From NCBI GenBank assembly GCA_937967765.1, contig CALCML010000207.1, positions 1-8,103 of the forward strand: DNA of 8,103 nucleotides. Direction: 5' to 3'. Of this stretch, positions 1-5,220 are shown in pieces. Each line of letters begins with the position of its first letter. The stretch's first letter is position 1. The stretch is from an uncultured Carnobacterium sp. (GTDB lineage Bacteria; Bacillota; Bacilli; Lactobacillales; Aerococcaceae). Position numbers and translations under genes: made by a program. The notes under the pieces are model-generated. The model searched no databases and was not told the origin of the DNA. It saw only the letters and a list, made by a program, of their open reading frames with translations.

Positions 1-1042
1 CTTCACCTGCTTGATCTAAGTTTTTCGCATTTGCGGCTTCAGATTTTACTTTCTTTGTTTGTTGACCTGGGCCTTGCTCATCAGAAGATTCTAGCGTCCA
101 GTCTTTTGCGTTCAATCCATCATCCGAAGATTTCACAGTAATCGTTCCACCGACTTGATGAATCAAGCGTGCTTCAAGACCTTCTTCACTCTTTTGTACG
201 TCGATGGTTGAACCTTCGTCGATAAGCATTGTATTCGAAGCATTAATTCCATCGTCGCCAGCGTTCACTGTGATAGTTGTATTCACTAAGTAAACATTTC
301 CTAGCAATACATCATCTTCATTGTCTGAGTGAATGCCGTCTTCATCGGCAGTTAAGTTTAATGTTGCGCCTGATACATTCACGAAGTCGTTCGCTGCAAT
401 TCCGTGTTTTTTCGCGGTTGTTGTGACCGTAGCATCTACAATGCGAATACCATCTTTTGATTTAATCGCATTACTTACGGCACCGTTCACGGTTAACGAT
501 CCTTTACCATTAATCGTCAAGTCGCTATCTGAGTAGATGGCTCCTTTGACCGTTGACGTTGATTCATCAGACACTTCATTTTTCGTTCCGTCTGCTAGCG
601 TTAAAATCACTTTTTTCGCCGTGTCGACGAGCAATGGAGCTTCCGTATTCTTCAACGTCGCATTCTTGAAGACGATTTGTACTTCATCTTCCTTACCCGC
701 TGCGACTTTCAATTGAACGCTCGTCGCCGTTCCTTCAACGATATACGTCCCGGCTTTTGTAATTTCTACCGTACTTCCATTCACCGTTACGCCGTCTCCT
801 GAAACAGTAGCTGTCGTTCCTTGAAGCGAAATTTTCGAAGCTTTACTTTCGTCGTAAGTCGCTGTTAAGTCGCTTGCTTCAAAATAAGAAGCGGTCTGCG
901 TAGTTGATGTTGTTGATGTCTTAGTAGTTGTTGTTTGAATGTTTGCATCGGTTTGGCTTAATACACTTTGCGATCCGCAAGCGGCCAAACCTAGAGAAAT
1001 CATTAATGTTGTTGTTAAAAACCATTGTCTTTTCTTTTCCAT
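1..1042 (-). CDS. Cthe_2159-type carbohydrate-binding beta-helix lipoprotein, 3' part missing
   Basis: The gene starts at 1042 and runs off the left edge, leaving 347 codons without a stop. The ATG is preceded by GAGGAG with a 6-nt spacing. Residues 1-21 are a lipoprotein signal (KKR, hydrophobic core, lipobox LAAC), so Cys22 should be lipidated and the protein anchored outside the membrane. A Thr/Ser-rich linker (about 30-50) leads into a repetitive domain with a ladder of D-G-I/L rungs: KDGIRI, EDGIHS, DDGINA, EEGLEA, DDGLNA. With the DLTINGKGSLTVNG stretch, this is the signature I know from the Cthe_2159/DUF4353 family, beta-helix proteins of which the Clostridium thermocellum member binds cellulose-like and acidic sugars. 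The ligand here is unknown. It has its own promoter with a CiaR-type operator (1077-1108) and follows a terminated gene, so it is a separate transcription unit. Family call is confident, sugar binding is inferred. Confidence 0.88.
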   Translation of the reverse strand, partial: MEKKRQWFLTTTLMISLGLAACGSQSVLSQTDANIQTTTTKTSTTSTTQTASYFEASDLTATYDESKASKISLQGTTATVSGDGVTVNGSTVEITKAGTYIVEGTATSVQLKVAAGKEDEVQIVFKNATLKNTEAPLLVDTAKKVILTLADGTKNEVSDESTSTVKGAIYSDSDLTINGKGSLTVNGAVSNAIKSKDGIRIVDATVTTTAKKHGIAANDFVNVSGATLNLTADEDGIHSDNEDDVLLGNVYLVNTTITVNAGDDGINASNTMLIDEGSTIDVQKSEEGLEARLIHQVGGTITVKSSDDGLNAKDWTLESSDEQGPGQQTKKVKSEAANAKNLDQAGE

Positions 1043-1048
1043 CTCGTT

Positions 1049-1054
1049 CTCCTC
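1049..1054 (-). promoter_or_regulatory. Ribosome binding site of the Cthe_2159-type gene
   Basis: GAGGAG on the minus strand lies 6 nt upstream of the ATG at 1042. It fixes the start of a gene whose other end is outside the window. Confidence 0.8.
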
Positions 1055-1076
1055 GATTCCTTTTCTTGATGGTTTT

Positions 1077-1108
1077 AGTATACGAAGCGAACTTAAAATT
1101 AACTTAAA
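1077..1108 (-). promoter_or_regulatory. CiaR-type operator plus -10 box, promoter of the Cthe_2159-type lipoprotein
   Basis: On the minus strand, TTTAAG (1108-1103), TTAAT, TTTAAG (1097-1092) form a perfect direct repeat with an 11-bp period. Nine nt further on is TATACT (1082-1077), a near-consensus -10. No TTGACA-like -35 exists at 16-18 nt, and the upstream repeat occupies that position, as expected for activation by an OmpR-family regulator. The repeat equals the known streptococcal CiaR consensus TTTAAG-N5-TTTAAG. The same arrangement and spacing recur at 4716-4747 and 7194-7225. Transcription should begin near 1070, giving a leader of about 28 nt. Confidence 0.82.
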
Positions 1109-1109
1109 A

Positions 1110-1149
1110 TAAAAAAATAACCCATGGATAAAATTATCCATGGATTATT
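1110..1149 (-). terminator. Intrinsic terminator of the downstream YehR-type lipoprotein gene
   Basis: On the minus strand a stem AATAA-(mismatch)-CCATGGAT pairs with ATCCATGG-TTATT around a short A/T loop (1116-1149). It is followed by a T-rich tract, TTATTTTTTTATTTT. It starts 3 nt after the stop codon at 1153, and its T tract abuts the CiaR-type operator of the next gene. Confidence 0.85.
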
Positions 1150-1152
1150 TCG

Positions 1153-1614
1153 TTATTTCTTTTGTTCTGTATATCCGTGTTGTAGCACAGCTTCTTTACT
1201 CTTAGAGAAAGATACCTTATCTCCATCTACTGTTAAGAAGCCTCTTTGAACAAGACTTTTAAAGAACACACTGTTGCTTTCTTTAAGTTTCGACAACTGA
1301 AATTTCGTTAAGTCGACTTCCACCGAAAAGATGTCTTTGCCATCTTTTTCTGTAATCGAAGTCACAACTCCATCAATCCCCTTAATCTCTTCAAAGAGGT
1401 TTTCGTTTTCCTTACGAGCTATAGTGAATTCAGAAGACTGATTCATTTCGGTTTTAATCTTTGTAACGGTATCTTTCTTTTTATCATACGTATACGTCAC
1501 AAAAAATTCTGCGTTATCTAATTTTTGAACGAAAGTCGCAGTCTCTTGCGAACTACAACCTACTAAAATAAGAATCAAACCTACCCCCATCAACATTGAA
1601 AGTAATTTTTTCAT
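1153..1614 (-). CDS. YehR-type lipoprotein (DUF1307), copy A
   Basis: A 153-residue protein with a typical lipoprotein signal: MKK, a hydrophobic stretch, and lipobox LVGC with Cys20 as the lipidation site. The mature part contains the DUF1307/YehR hallmarks QETATF, YTYDKKKDTVTKI, GVVTSITEKDG and KLKESN. YehR proteins are small surface lipoproteins of unknown function that are common in streptococci, enterococci and listeria. The start is supported by AGAGGAG 6-7 nt upstream. It is a paralogue of the gene at 1748-2209: an ungapped hand alignment gives 100 of 153 identical residues. Unlike copy B it is monocistronic, with a perfect TTGACA-17-TATAAT promoter and its own terminators on both sides, so its expression is probably constitutive and high. 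Family call is confident and function unknown. Confidence 0.9.
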   Translation of the reverse strand: MKKLLSMLMGVGLILILVGCSSQETATFVQKLDNAEFFVTYTYDKKKDTVTKIKTEMNQSSEFTIARKENENLFEEIKGIDGVVTSITEKDGKDIFSVEVDLTKFQLSKLKESNSVFFKSLVQRGFLTVDGDKVSFSKSKEAVLQHGYTEQKK

Positions 1615-1638
1615 ACAAATCTCCTCTTTTTTGATTTC

Positions 1639-1667
1639 ATTATATGTAGCAAAAAAACGATTGTCAA
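1639..1667 (-). promoter_or_regulatory. Consensus sigma-70/sigA promoter of YehR-type copy A
   Basis: On the minus strand TTGACA (1667-1662), a 17-nt spacer with a T7 run, and TATAAT (1644-1639) match the consensus perfectly. The ATG of copy A is at 1614. This separates copy A from the terminated operon upstream. Confidence 0.92.
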
Positions 1668-1701
1668 CGCGAATAAGAGTAACTCATAATTAATAGTTTA
1701 A

Positions 1702-1740
1702 TTCAAAAATGACTTGAACAAATCACTGTTCAAGTCATTT
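1702..1740 (-). terminator. Intrinsic terminator after YehR-type copy B
   Basis: A perfect 14-bp stem, AAATGACTTGAACA (1707-1720) with TGTTCAAGTCATTT (1727-1740), encloses a 6-nt loop. On the minus strand it is followed by a short T run (TCATTTTTGAATT). It lies 7 nt after the stop codon of copy B and ends the 310-residue protein/copy B operon. Confidence 0.88.
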
Positions 1741-1747
1741 CATGTCA

Positions 1748-2209
1748 TTATTTCGTTTGTTCTGTCATTCCGCGTTTTAGTGCAACTTCTTTACTCTTAG
1801 AGAATGATACGTGATCTCCGTCTTCTGTTAAGAAACCACTTTGAAGAAGGCCTGCAAAGAATAAATTGTTACTTTCTTTCAGTTTTGACAACGTATATTT
1901 CGTTAAGTCAACTTCAACCGATGAGATGAGTTTGCCATCTTTTTCAGTAATTGAAGTCACAACCCCATTTAACCCTTTCATCGATTCAAAGAGTTTTTCG
2001 TTATCCTTACGAGCCTCAGTGTGTTCAGTAGGTTCATTCGTTTCGATCTTAATCTTTGTCACGGTATCAGTCTTTTTATCATACGTATAAACTAAAGTTA
2101 CGTCCGTATCACCTGATTTTTGAGTGAAAGTCGCAGTCTCTTGTGAGCTACAACCTACTAATAGAAATAGGAAGCTAACCCCTAAAATAATTTGAAAGAA
2201 TTTTTTCAT
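1748..2209 (-). CDS. YehR-type lipoprotein (DUF1307), copy B
   Basis: A 153-residue lipoprotein with lipobox LVGC (Cys20). Its mature domain is the same as copy A: QETATF, YTYDKKTDTVTKI, GVVTSITEKDG, SKLKESN. The two copies are the same length, 65% identical by hand count, and differ most at residues 32-40 and in the signal peptide. This points to an old tandem duplication. The ATG follows GAGGGT in the 12-nt gap after the stop of the 310-residue membrane protein, so the two genes are almost certainly cotranscribed and the lipoprotein may act with that membrane protein. The function of the family is not known. The terminator at 1702-1740 ends the operon. Confidence 0.9.
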   Translation of the reverse strand: MKKFFQIILGVSFLFLLVGCSSQETATFTQKSGDTDVTLVYTYDKKTDTVTKIKIETNEPTEHTEARKDNEKLFESMKGLNGVVTSITEKDGKLISSVEVDLTKYTLSKLKESNNLFFAGLLQSGFLTEDGDHVSFSKSKEVALKRGMTEQTK

Positions 2210-2221
2210 TGGTACCCTCGC

Positions 2222-3154
2222 TTATTGAGCTTTCTTTTGGAATAATTTTTGGTAGTAGAAATACACAGTTGCTGCTGATGCTGCAAATGCTAATAAGTAG
2301 AAGAAGATTGCAATTTTTGATCCTGTTTGTAATCCATCTACGAATGATTGTGCAGTACGGCTTGCTGCTAATGGGTTAGTAAATGCTTCAGAAATCATGG
2401 AATTTATTGCTGAATTTGATTTTCCGCTAAAGAAATCAGACAATTTACCAAGAGCATCTAAGAATCCGCCACCTAAGATGTTTCCTAAGAAGACAGATAC
2501 TACCATTGCTAATGAAGCTACATTCACGTTAGTCCATAAGTTTTTATTTTCTTTATGAGCTTGGAATAAGAAATATCCAGTAAATACAGCACCTACTAAT
2601 GCAAAGAAGAATGATAAACCAAAGTATAGGCTTAAGTTCTTCACTTTATTAGAAAGGTCTGTATATGCTGCTTGTAAACTTGTCGTATTCACTCCGCCGT
2701 TTGAACCAAACGCAAATCCTAGTCCATTTAGTAACACTAGAAGCGTGAAGAGTGCAAGCGCAATCGATACACCGAAGAAGATTTTTTCGAATAAATTATT
2801 TTTATTATAGCTTTCAACTTTATCAACAGCTTTTTCTGTTGCTTCATTCAATTTTGCTTTGTTTTCTTCAGTGAACACTTTGCTTGCTACTTCTTCCACT
2901 TTTTCTTTAGCAGCGCCAGCCACTTCTTTTACACGTTCACCAGCTACTTCTGCTTTTTCTTTAACGTCTTCAACAACTTCTTTAAAGTCGCCATCTGCTT
3001 CAGGAGCTTTTGCTTCTTTTGCTTCTTCAACAACTGTTTCGGCTACTTCTTTCACTTCTTCAGCTGTTTCTTTTGCTGCTTCAACTACTTCGCCTTTTAC
3101 TTCTGTAGCTTTTTCAGCAACTGATTCCACATTTTTGTTTTCGTTTTGATCCAT
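2222..3154 (-). CDS. Membrane protein with LEA-like charged N-terminal half and four transmembrane helices
   Basis: A 310-residue protein I cannot assign to a named family. Residues 10-117 are almost entirely A, E, K and V, with repeating motifs such as AKE-AEEVKEVAE and VKEKAEVAGERVKEVA. This is an amphipathic helix pattern like that of LEA, apolipoprotein or YtxH-type stress proteins. There is no signal peptide. Four hydrophobic segments follow at about 126-149, 174-199, 207-229 and 279-302, and the tail is basic (QKLFQKKAQ). With an even number of segments and a long charged N-terminus, both ends are probably cytoplasmic. GAGGTG lies 6-7 nt before the ATG. The gene is first in an operon with YehR-type copy B (12-nt gap). 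An envelope-stress or membrane-shielding role is only a guess from composition. Confidence 0.85.
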   Translation of the reverse strand: MDQNENKNVESVAEKATEVKGEVVEAAKETAEEVKEVAETVVEEAKEAKAPEADGDFKEVVEDVKEKAEVAGERVKEVAGAAKEKVEEVASKVFTEENKAKLNEATEKAVDKVESYNKNNLFEKIFFGVSIALALFTLLVLLNGLGFAFGSNGGVNTTSLQAAYTDLSNKVKNLSLYFGLSFFFALVGAVFTGYFLFQAHKENKNLWTNVNVASLAMVVSVFLGNILGGGFLDALGKLSDFFSGKSNSAINSMISEAFTNPLAASRTAQSFVDGLQTGSKIAIFFYLLAFAASAATVYFYYQKLFQKKAQ

Positions 3155-3192
3155 GTGAGCACCTCTTTTTTAAAAATTTTATTACTTTAGCT

Positions 3193-3201
3193 ATTTTATC
3201 A
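3193..3201 (-). promoter_or_regulatory. Probable extended -10 promoter of the 310-residue membrane protein operon
   Basis: On the minus strand TGATAAAAT gives a TG extension plus a 5-of-6 -10 hexamer (TAAAAT, 3198-3193), with the ATG at 3154. The best -35 candidate at 17 nt, TAGAAG, is poor, which is tolerable for an extended -10 promoter. No TTTAAG repeat is present, so this operon does not look like a member of the CiaR-type regulon. Confidence 0.45.
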
Positions 3202-3263
3202 CAATCATGCGTTTTCTTCTAGTTTTCAACAATTGAAAATAGAAATTCTTCATGCACGGAAAC

Positions 3264-3292
3264 AAAAAAAGAGCTAGACTTTTCGCCTAGCT
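3264..3292 (-). terminator. Intrinsic terminator of the beta-helix lipoprotein gene
   Basis: On the minus strand the stem GAGCTAG pairs with CTAGCTC (3271-3292), with further weak pairing inside around a GAAA loop. It is followed directly by seven T residues. It lies 15 nt after the stop codon at 3308. Confidence 0.9.
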
Positions 3293-3307
3293 CCATCAAG
3301 TTAAGTT

Positions 3308-4672
3308 TTATTTTAGGACCGTACCATCCGCTAAAGTGATTGTATATCCGTTAAAGTTGATTGTACCTTTGTTTTCTAATGATGTAATTGTGACATTTCC
3401 TGTCAACGTCCATGTCGCCCCCTCTTCTACTGTGATTACTGCGTTATTGTCCACGGCCGTCCCTCCTTCAGCATTTTCTACGATATTGATGGTACCTGTA
3501 AAGTTTGTTCCTTTGCCCATTGTGAAGTTCAATGTAGATACGGTATCCACCTCAATCGCTCCAGTTAATGTTTGGTTCGTCGTTGTTAAATCAACTTGAC
3601 CACCATTGGCACCGGCTGTACCCCAGCCACGTGTTGCATCATTTCCTAAGATGGCTAATAATCTGCCAGATGAATCTTGATTTGTGATCGTTACGTCTTC
3701 TAAAGTGATGACGCTGTGTGTGTTCGTTACGTAGATTTGGTCTCCGTTACGTCCTGTTAAAGTGCCGCCTTTCATTGTGAAAGTAGAAGTTCCACTCTCA
3801 GCATCTCCTGACATTGATTGGTAAATCATCACGTTGTGTACGTTGTTGTCTGAAGAGCTACCTTCTGTTGAACTCATATTCCCTGTTACGTTTGTATTTT
3901 CTAATGTGATTGAGTTTTGACCCTCGATAACAAGTGCTTCTGAGTTTTCAGCGTTCAATGTTGCATTTTTGACAGTGATATTCGCTGTAGAGTATACCGC
4001 TGGTGAGTTGTATCCTGTAGAAATGTATGTTCCTTTGTCTACAACCACCGTACCGCCACCACGGTCTGTTCGAATCGCTGCTGATGAATTTCCTGCGGTG
4101 TTTACTGTTAAGTTTGTCGCATTCATCGTAGCTCCACCTGTCGTTTGGATACCACCTGAGTTATCTTTTGTTGTTGTGATTGTTGTGTCTGATACATTGA
4201 CGGTCGTTCCTGAGCCGTAACTGAACACCCCGTTCCCGTTCTGTGCAGTTGTATTGACGGTTGAGTTTGTGAGTGTTACCGTTGCTCCATCGGTTGCTAA
4301 GAATCCTGCGTTCATTCCGTAGAAGTCTCCATTTTCTGTATTCGATGTCGCTCCGGCTGTTTTGTTAATCGTTACGCCGTCTAACGTGACAGTTGCTCCT
4401 GTTACACGGAGTGCATTTTCATCATCTCCGGTAGATTCATAAGTTTCTCCTGTTACTGTTGCATCTGTTGTTAAATTTGTTGCTGCCTCACCTTGTGTCA
4501 CTTGGTCGCTTCCGCCAAACCCTTCTCCTCCAGGTTTAGCTGGGGGACTCTGTTGAGCTTGGACTTGAGAAGTCGCCTCAGCTTGTGTTTGTGTTTGTGT
4601 GTTTTGGCATGCAACTAAAGTTGTTGCAATAGTAATCGTGGATAATAGAACAATCATTCTGTTTCTTTTCAT
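3308..4672 (-). CDS. Beta-helix repeat lipoprotein, adhesin-like surface protein
   Basis: A 454-residue protein with a lipoprotein signal (MKRNR, hydrophobic core, lipobox LVAC, Cys22), then a Gln/Thr/Ala-rich linker and a P-G-rich segment (about 43-54). From about residue 65 to the end it consists of short irregular repeats of the type TVTLDGVTI, TVTLTNSTV, TVNVSDTTI, ITVKNATL and ITLENTNV, rich in Thr, Asn and Gly. That is the pattern of a right-handed parallel beta-helix as in pectate-lyase-like or autotransporter-like proteins. No catalytic motif or LPXTG anchor is seen. The ATG follows a G-rich site (GAGGGGG). The gene is monocistronic, driven by a CiaR-type promoter (4716-4747) and ended at 3264-3292. 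Because it shares that regulation and a similar architecture with the Cthe_2159-type protein, both probably serve the cell surface, perhaps in polysaccharide binding or adhesion. Structure class is confident, ligand unknown. Confidence 0.85.
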   Translation of the reverse strand: MKRNRMIVLLSTITIATTLVACQNTQTQTQAEATSQVQAQQSPPAKPGGEGFGGSDQVTQGEAATNLTTDATVTGETYESTGDDENALRVTGATVTLDGVTINKTAGATSNTENGDFYGMNAGFLATDGATVTLTNSTVNTTAQNGNGVFSYGSGTTVNVSDTTITTTKDNSGGIQTTGGATMNATNLTVNTAGNSSAAIRTDRGGGTVVVDKGTYISTGYNSPAVYSTANITVKNATLNAENSEALVIEGQNSITLENTNVTGNMSSTEGSSSDNNVHNVMIYQSMSGDAESGTSTFTMKGGTLTGRNGDQIYVTNTHSVITLEDVTITNQDSSGRLLAILGNDATRGWGTAGANGGQVDLTTTNQTLTGAIEVDTVSTLNFTMGKGTNFTGTINIVENAEGGTAVDNNAVITVEEGATWTLTGNVTITSLENKGTINFNGYTITLADGTVLK

Positions 4673-4692
4673 TTTGGTCCCCCTCGCTTCCT

Positions 4693-4709
4693 ATCAACTA
4701 TTTGTTGAT
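4693..4709 (-). promoter_or_regulatory. Small stem-loop at the 5' end of the beta-helix lipoprotein mRNA
   Basis: ATCAAC and GTTGAT form a 6-bp stem with a 5-nt loop, beginning about where transcription from the -10 at 4716-4721 should start. A hairpin at the extreme 5' end could stabilise the mRNA. It is absent from the otherwise similar leader of the Cthe_2159-type gene. Confidence 0.45.
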
Positions 4710-4715
4710 GGTTTA

Positions 4716-4747
4716 ATCATAACGAGCTTACTTAAAATGAACTTAAA
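4716..4747 (-). promoter_or_regulatory. CiaR-type operator plus -10 box, promoter of the beta-helix lipoprotein
   Basis: On the minus strand TTTAAG (4747-4742), TTCAT, TTTAAG (4736-4731) form a perfect direct repeat. TATGAT (4721-4716) follows 9 nt further on. The geometry is identical to the boxes at 1077-1108 and 7194-7225. The sequence just after the -10, AAACCATCAA, is also shared with the promoter at 1077. No ordinary -35 is present, so this should be an activated promoter. Confidence 0.82.
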
Positions 4748-4751
4748 ACAA

Positions 4752-4777
4752 AAAAAGTTTTTTGAAAAAGTTTTTTG
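4752..4777. repeat. Tandem 13-bp A/T-tract repeat
   Basis: AAAAAGTTTTTTG occurs twice head to tail (4752-4764 and 4765-4777) directly upstream of the CiaR-type operator at 4731-4747. Runs of A and T in this position could act as an UP-like element or bend the DNA. It may equally be simple slippage. Confidence 0.7.
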
Positions 4778-4782
4778 AAAAC

Positions 4783-4810
4783 TGGTAATTATCATATATG
4801 ATAATTACCA
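4783..4810. promoter_or_regulatory. 28-bp perfect palindrome with overlapping direct repeat
   Basis: The half TGGTAATTATCATA is followed at once by its exact reverse complement, giving a perfect 28-bp palindrome without spacer. Its inner part is repeated: CATATATGATAATT is found at 4793-4806 and again at 4809-4822 (16-bp period). No T tract follows on either strand, so it is not a standard terminator. It sits about 75-100 bp upstream of the start of the beta-helix lipoprotein mRNA, between that promoter and the terminators of the previous operon. It may be an operator for a dimeric repressor (MarR or Fur-like sites have this type of AT-rich symmetry) or a cruciform. Confidence 0.6.
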
Positions 4811-4828
4811 TATATGATAATTCGCACG

Positions 4829-4864
4829 AAAAAAAGACGCTGGAATAATTTTCCAAGCGTCTTT
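4829..4864 (-). terminator. Second terminator of the response regulator operon
   Basis: On the minus strand AAAGACGC-T-TGGAA pairs with TTCCA-GCGTCTTT (4833-4864, one bulged base). Seven T residues follow. It is 26 nt downstream of the terminator at 4890-4916, so the operon has two terminators in tandem, shielding the CiaR-type lipoprotein promoter below. Confidence 0.85.
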
Positions 4865-4878
4865 CATTTTGTATCTTT

Positions 4879-4916
4879 TTTAAAACAAAAGCCCAATCTT
4901 TATTGTAGATTGGGCT
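4879..4916 (-). terminator. First terminator of the response regulator operon
   Basis: AGCCCAATCT (4890-4899) and AGATTGGGCT (4907-4916) form a perfect 10-bp stem with a 7-nt loop. On the minus strand it is followed by TTTTGTTTT. The stem overlaps the stop codon of the alkyltransferase-like gene (4915-4917). Confidence 0.88.
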
Positions 4917-5220
4917 AATCCTCTTCCGGATTCCATTGATATTTTTTGAGTGATACATTTGTCGGGCTTTTAAGGATGATTCTTTCAGCTTCTAATAATT
5001 CTTTTTGTTCAAACCATCCTGGTACCAGTCTTCCACTTGCATTAACGACTCTGTGGCAAGGGTAGTCGCCATAGATTTCTACCTGACTTAAAATCTTTCC
5101 AACTAATCTTGCATTTTTCGCTCGACCTATGAGTTTAGCAATCTGTCCATAGGTAGCAACTTTTCCGCTTGGAATTTCACCAACCACTTCTAAAACTTCA
5201 TAGATAAGTCGATCATCCAT
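4915..5220 (-). CDS. Small MGMT/alkyltransferase-like DNA-binding protein with retained cysteine
   Basis: A 101-residue protein corresponding to the C-terminal DNA-binding domain of O6-alkylguanine-DNA alkyltransferase; the N-terminal domain of full MGMT is absent. Visible features are GKVATYGQIA (helix-turn-helix entry, Tyr24), ARLVGKIL with the nucleotide-flipping Arg38, PCHRVVNASG with Cys55, then VPGW and a LLEAE helix. Short stand-alone members are usually alkyltransferase-like (ATL) proteins that bind alkylated guanine and recruit excision repair. ATLs normally have Trp or Ala where this one keeps Cys, so a direct transfer reaction cannot be excluded. The ATG at 5220 is chosen because GAGG lies just upstream; TTG (5235) or GTG codons would extend it by 3-5 residues. 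It overlaps the kinase gene by 8 nt, so translation is probably coupled, and it is the last gene of the operon. Confidence 0.85.
   Translation of the reverse strand: MDDRLIYEVLEVVGEIPSGKVATYGQIAKLIGRAKNARLVGKILSQVEIYGDYPCHRVVNASGRLVPGWFEQKELLEAERIILKSPTNVSLKKYQWNPEED

Noticed and set aside
2859..3149. Plus-strand open frame of 96 codons, rich in Ser, Thr and Ala
   Set aside because: It is the reverse image of the repetitive A/E/K/V coding region of the 310-residue membrane protein. The same reasoning removes the plus-strand frames at 333, 1866, 3336, 3969 and 6812.
4743..4958. 71-codon open frame on the minus strand overlapping the end of the alkyltransferase-like gene
   Set aside because: It runs through both terminators, the palindrome and the CiaR-type operator, and its translation looks like AT-rich noise. 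No ribosome binding site was found.
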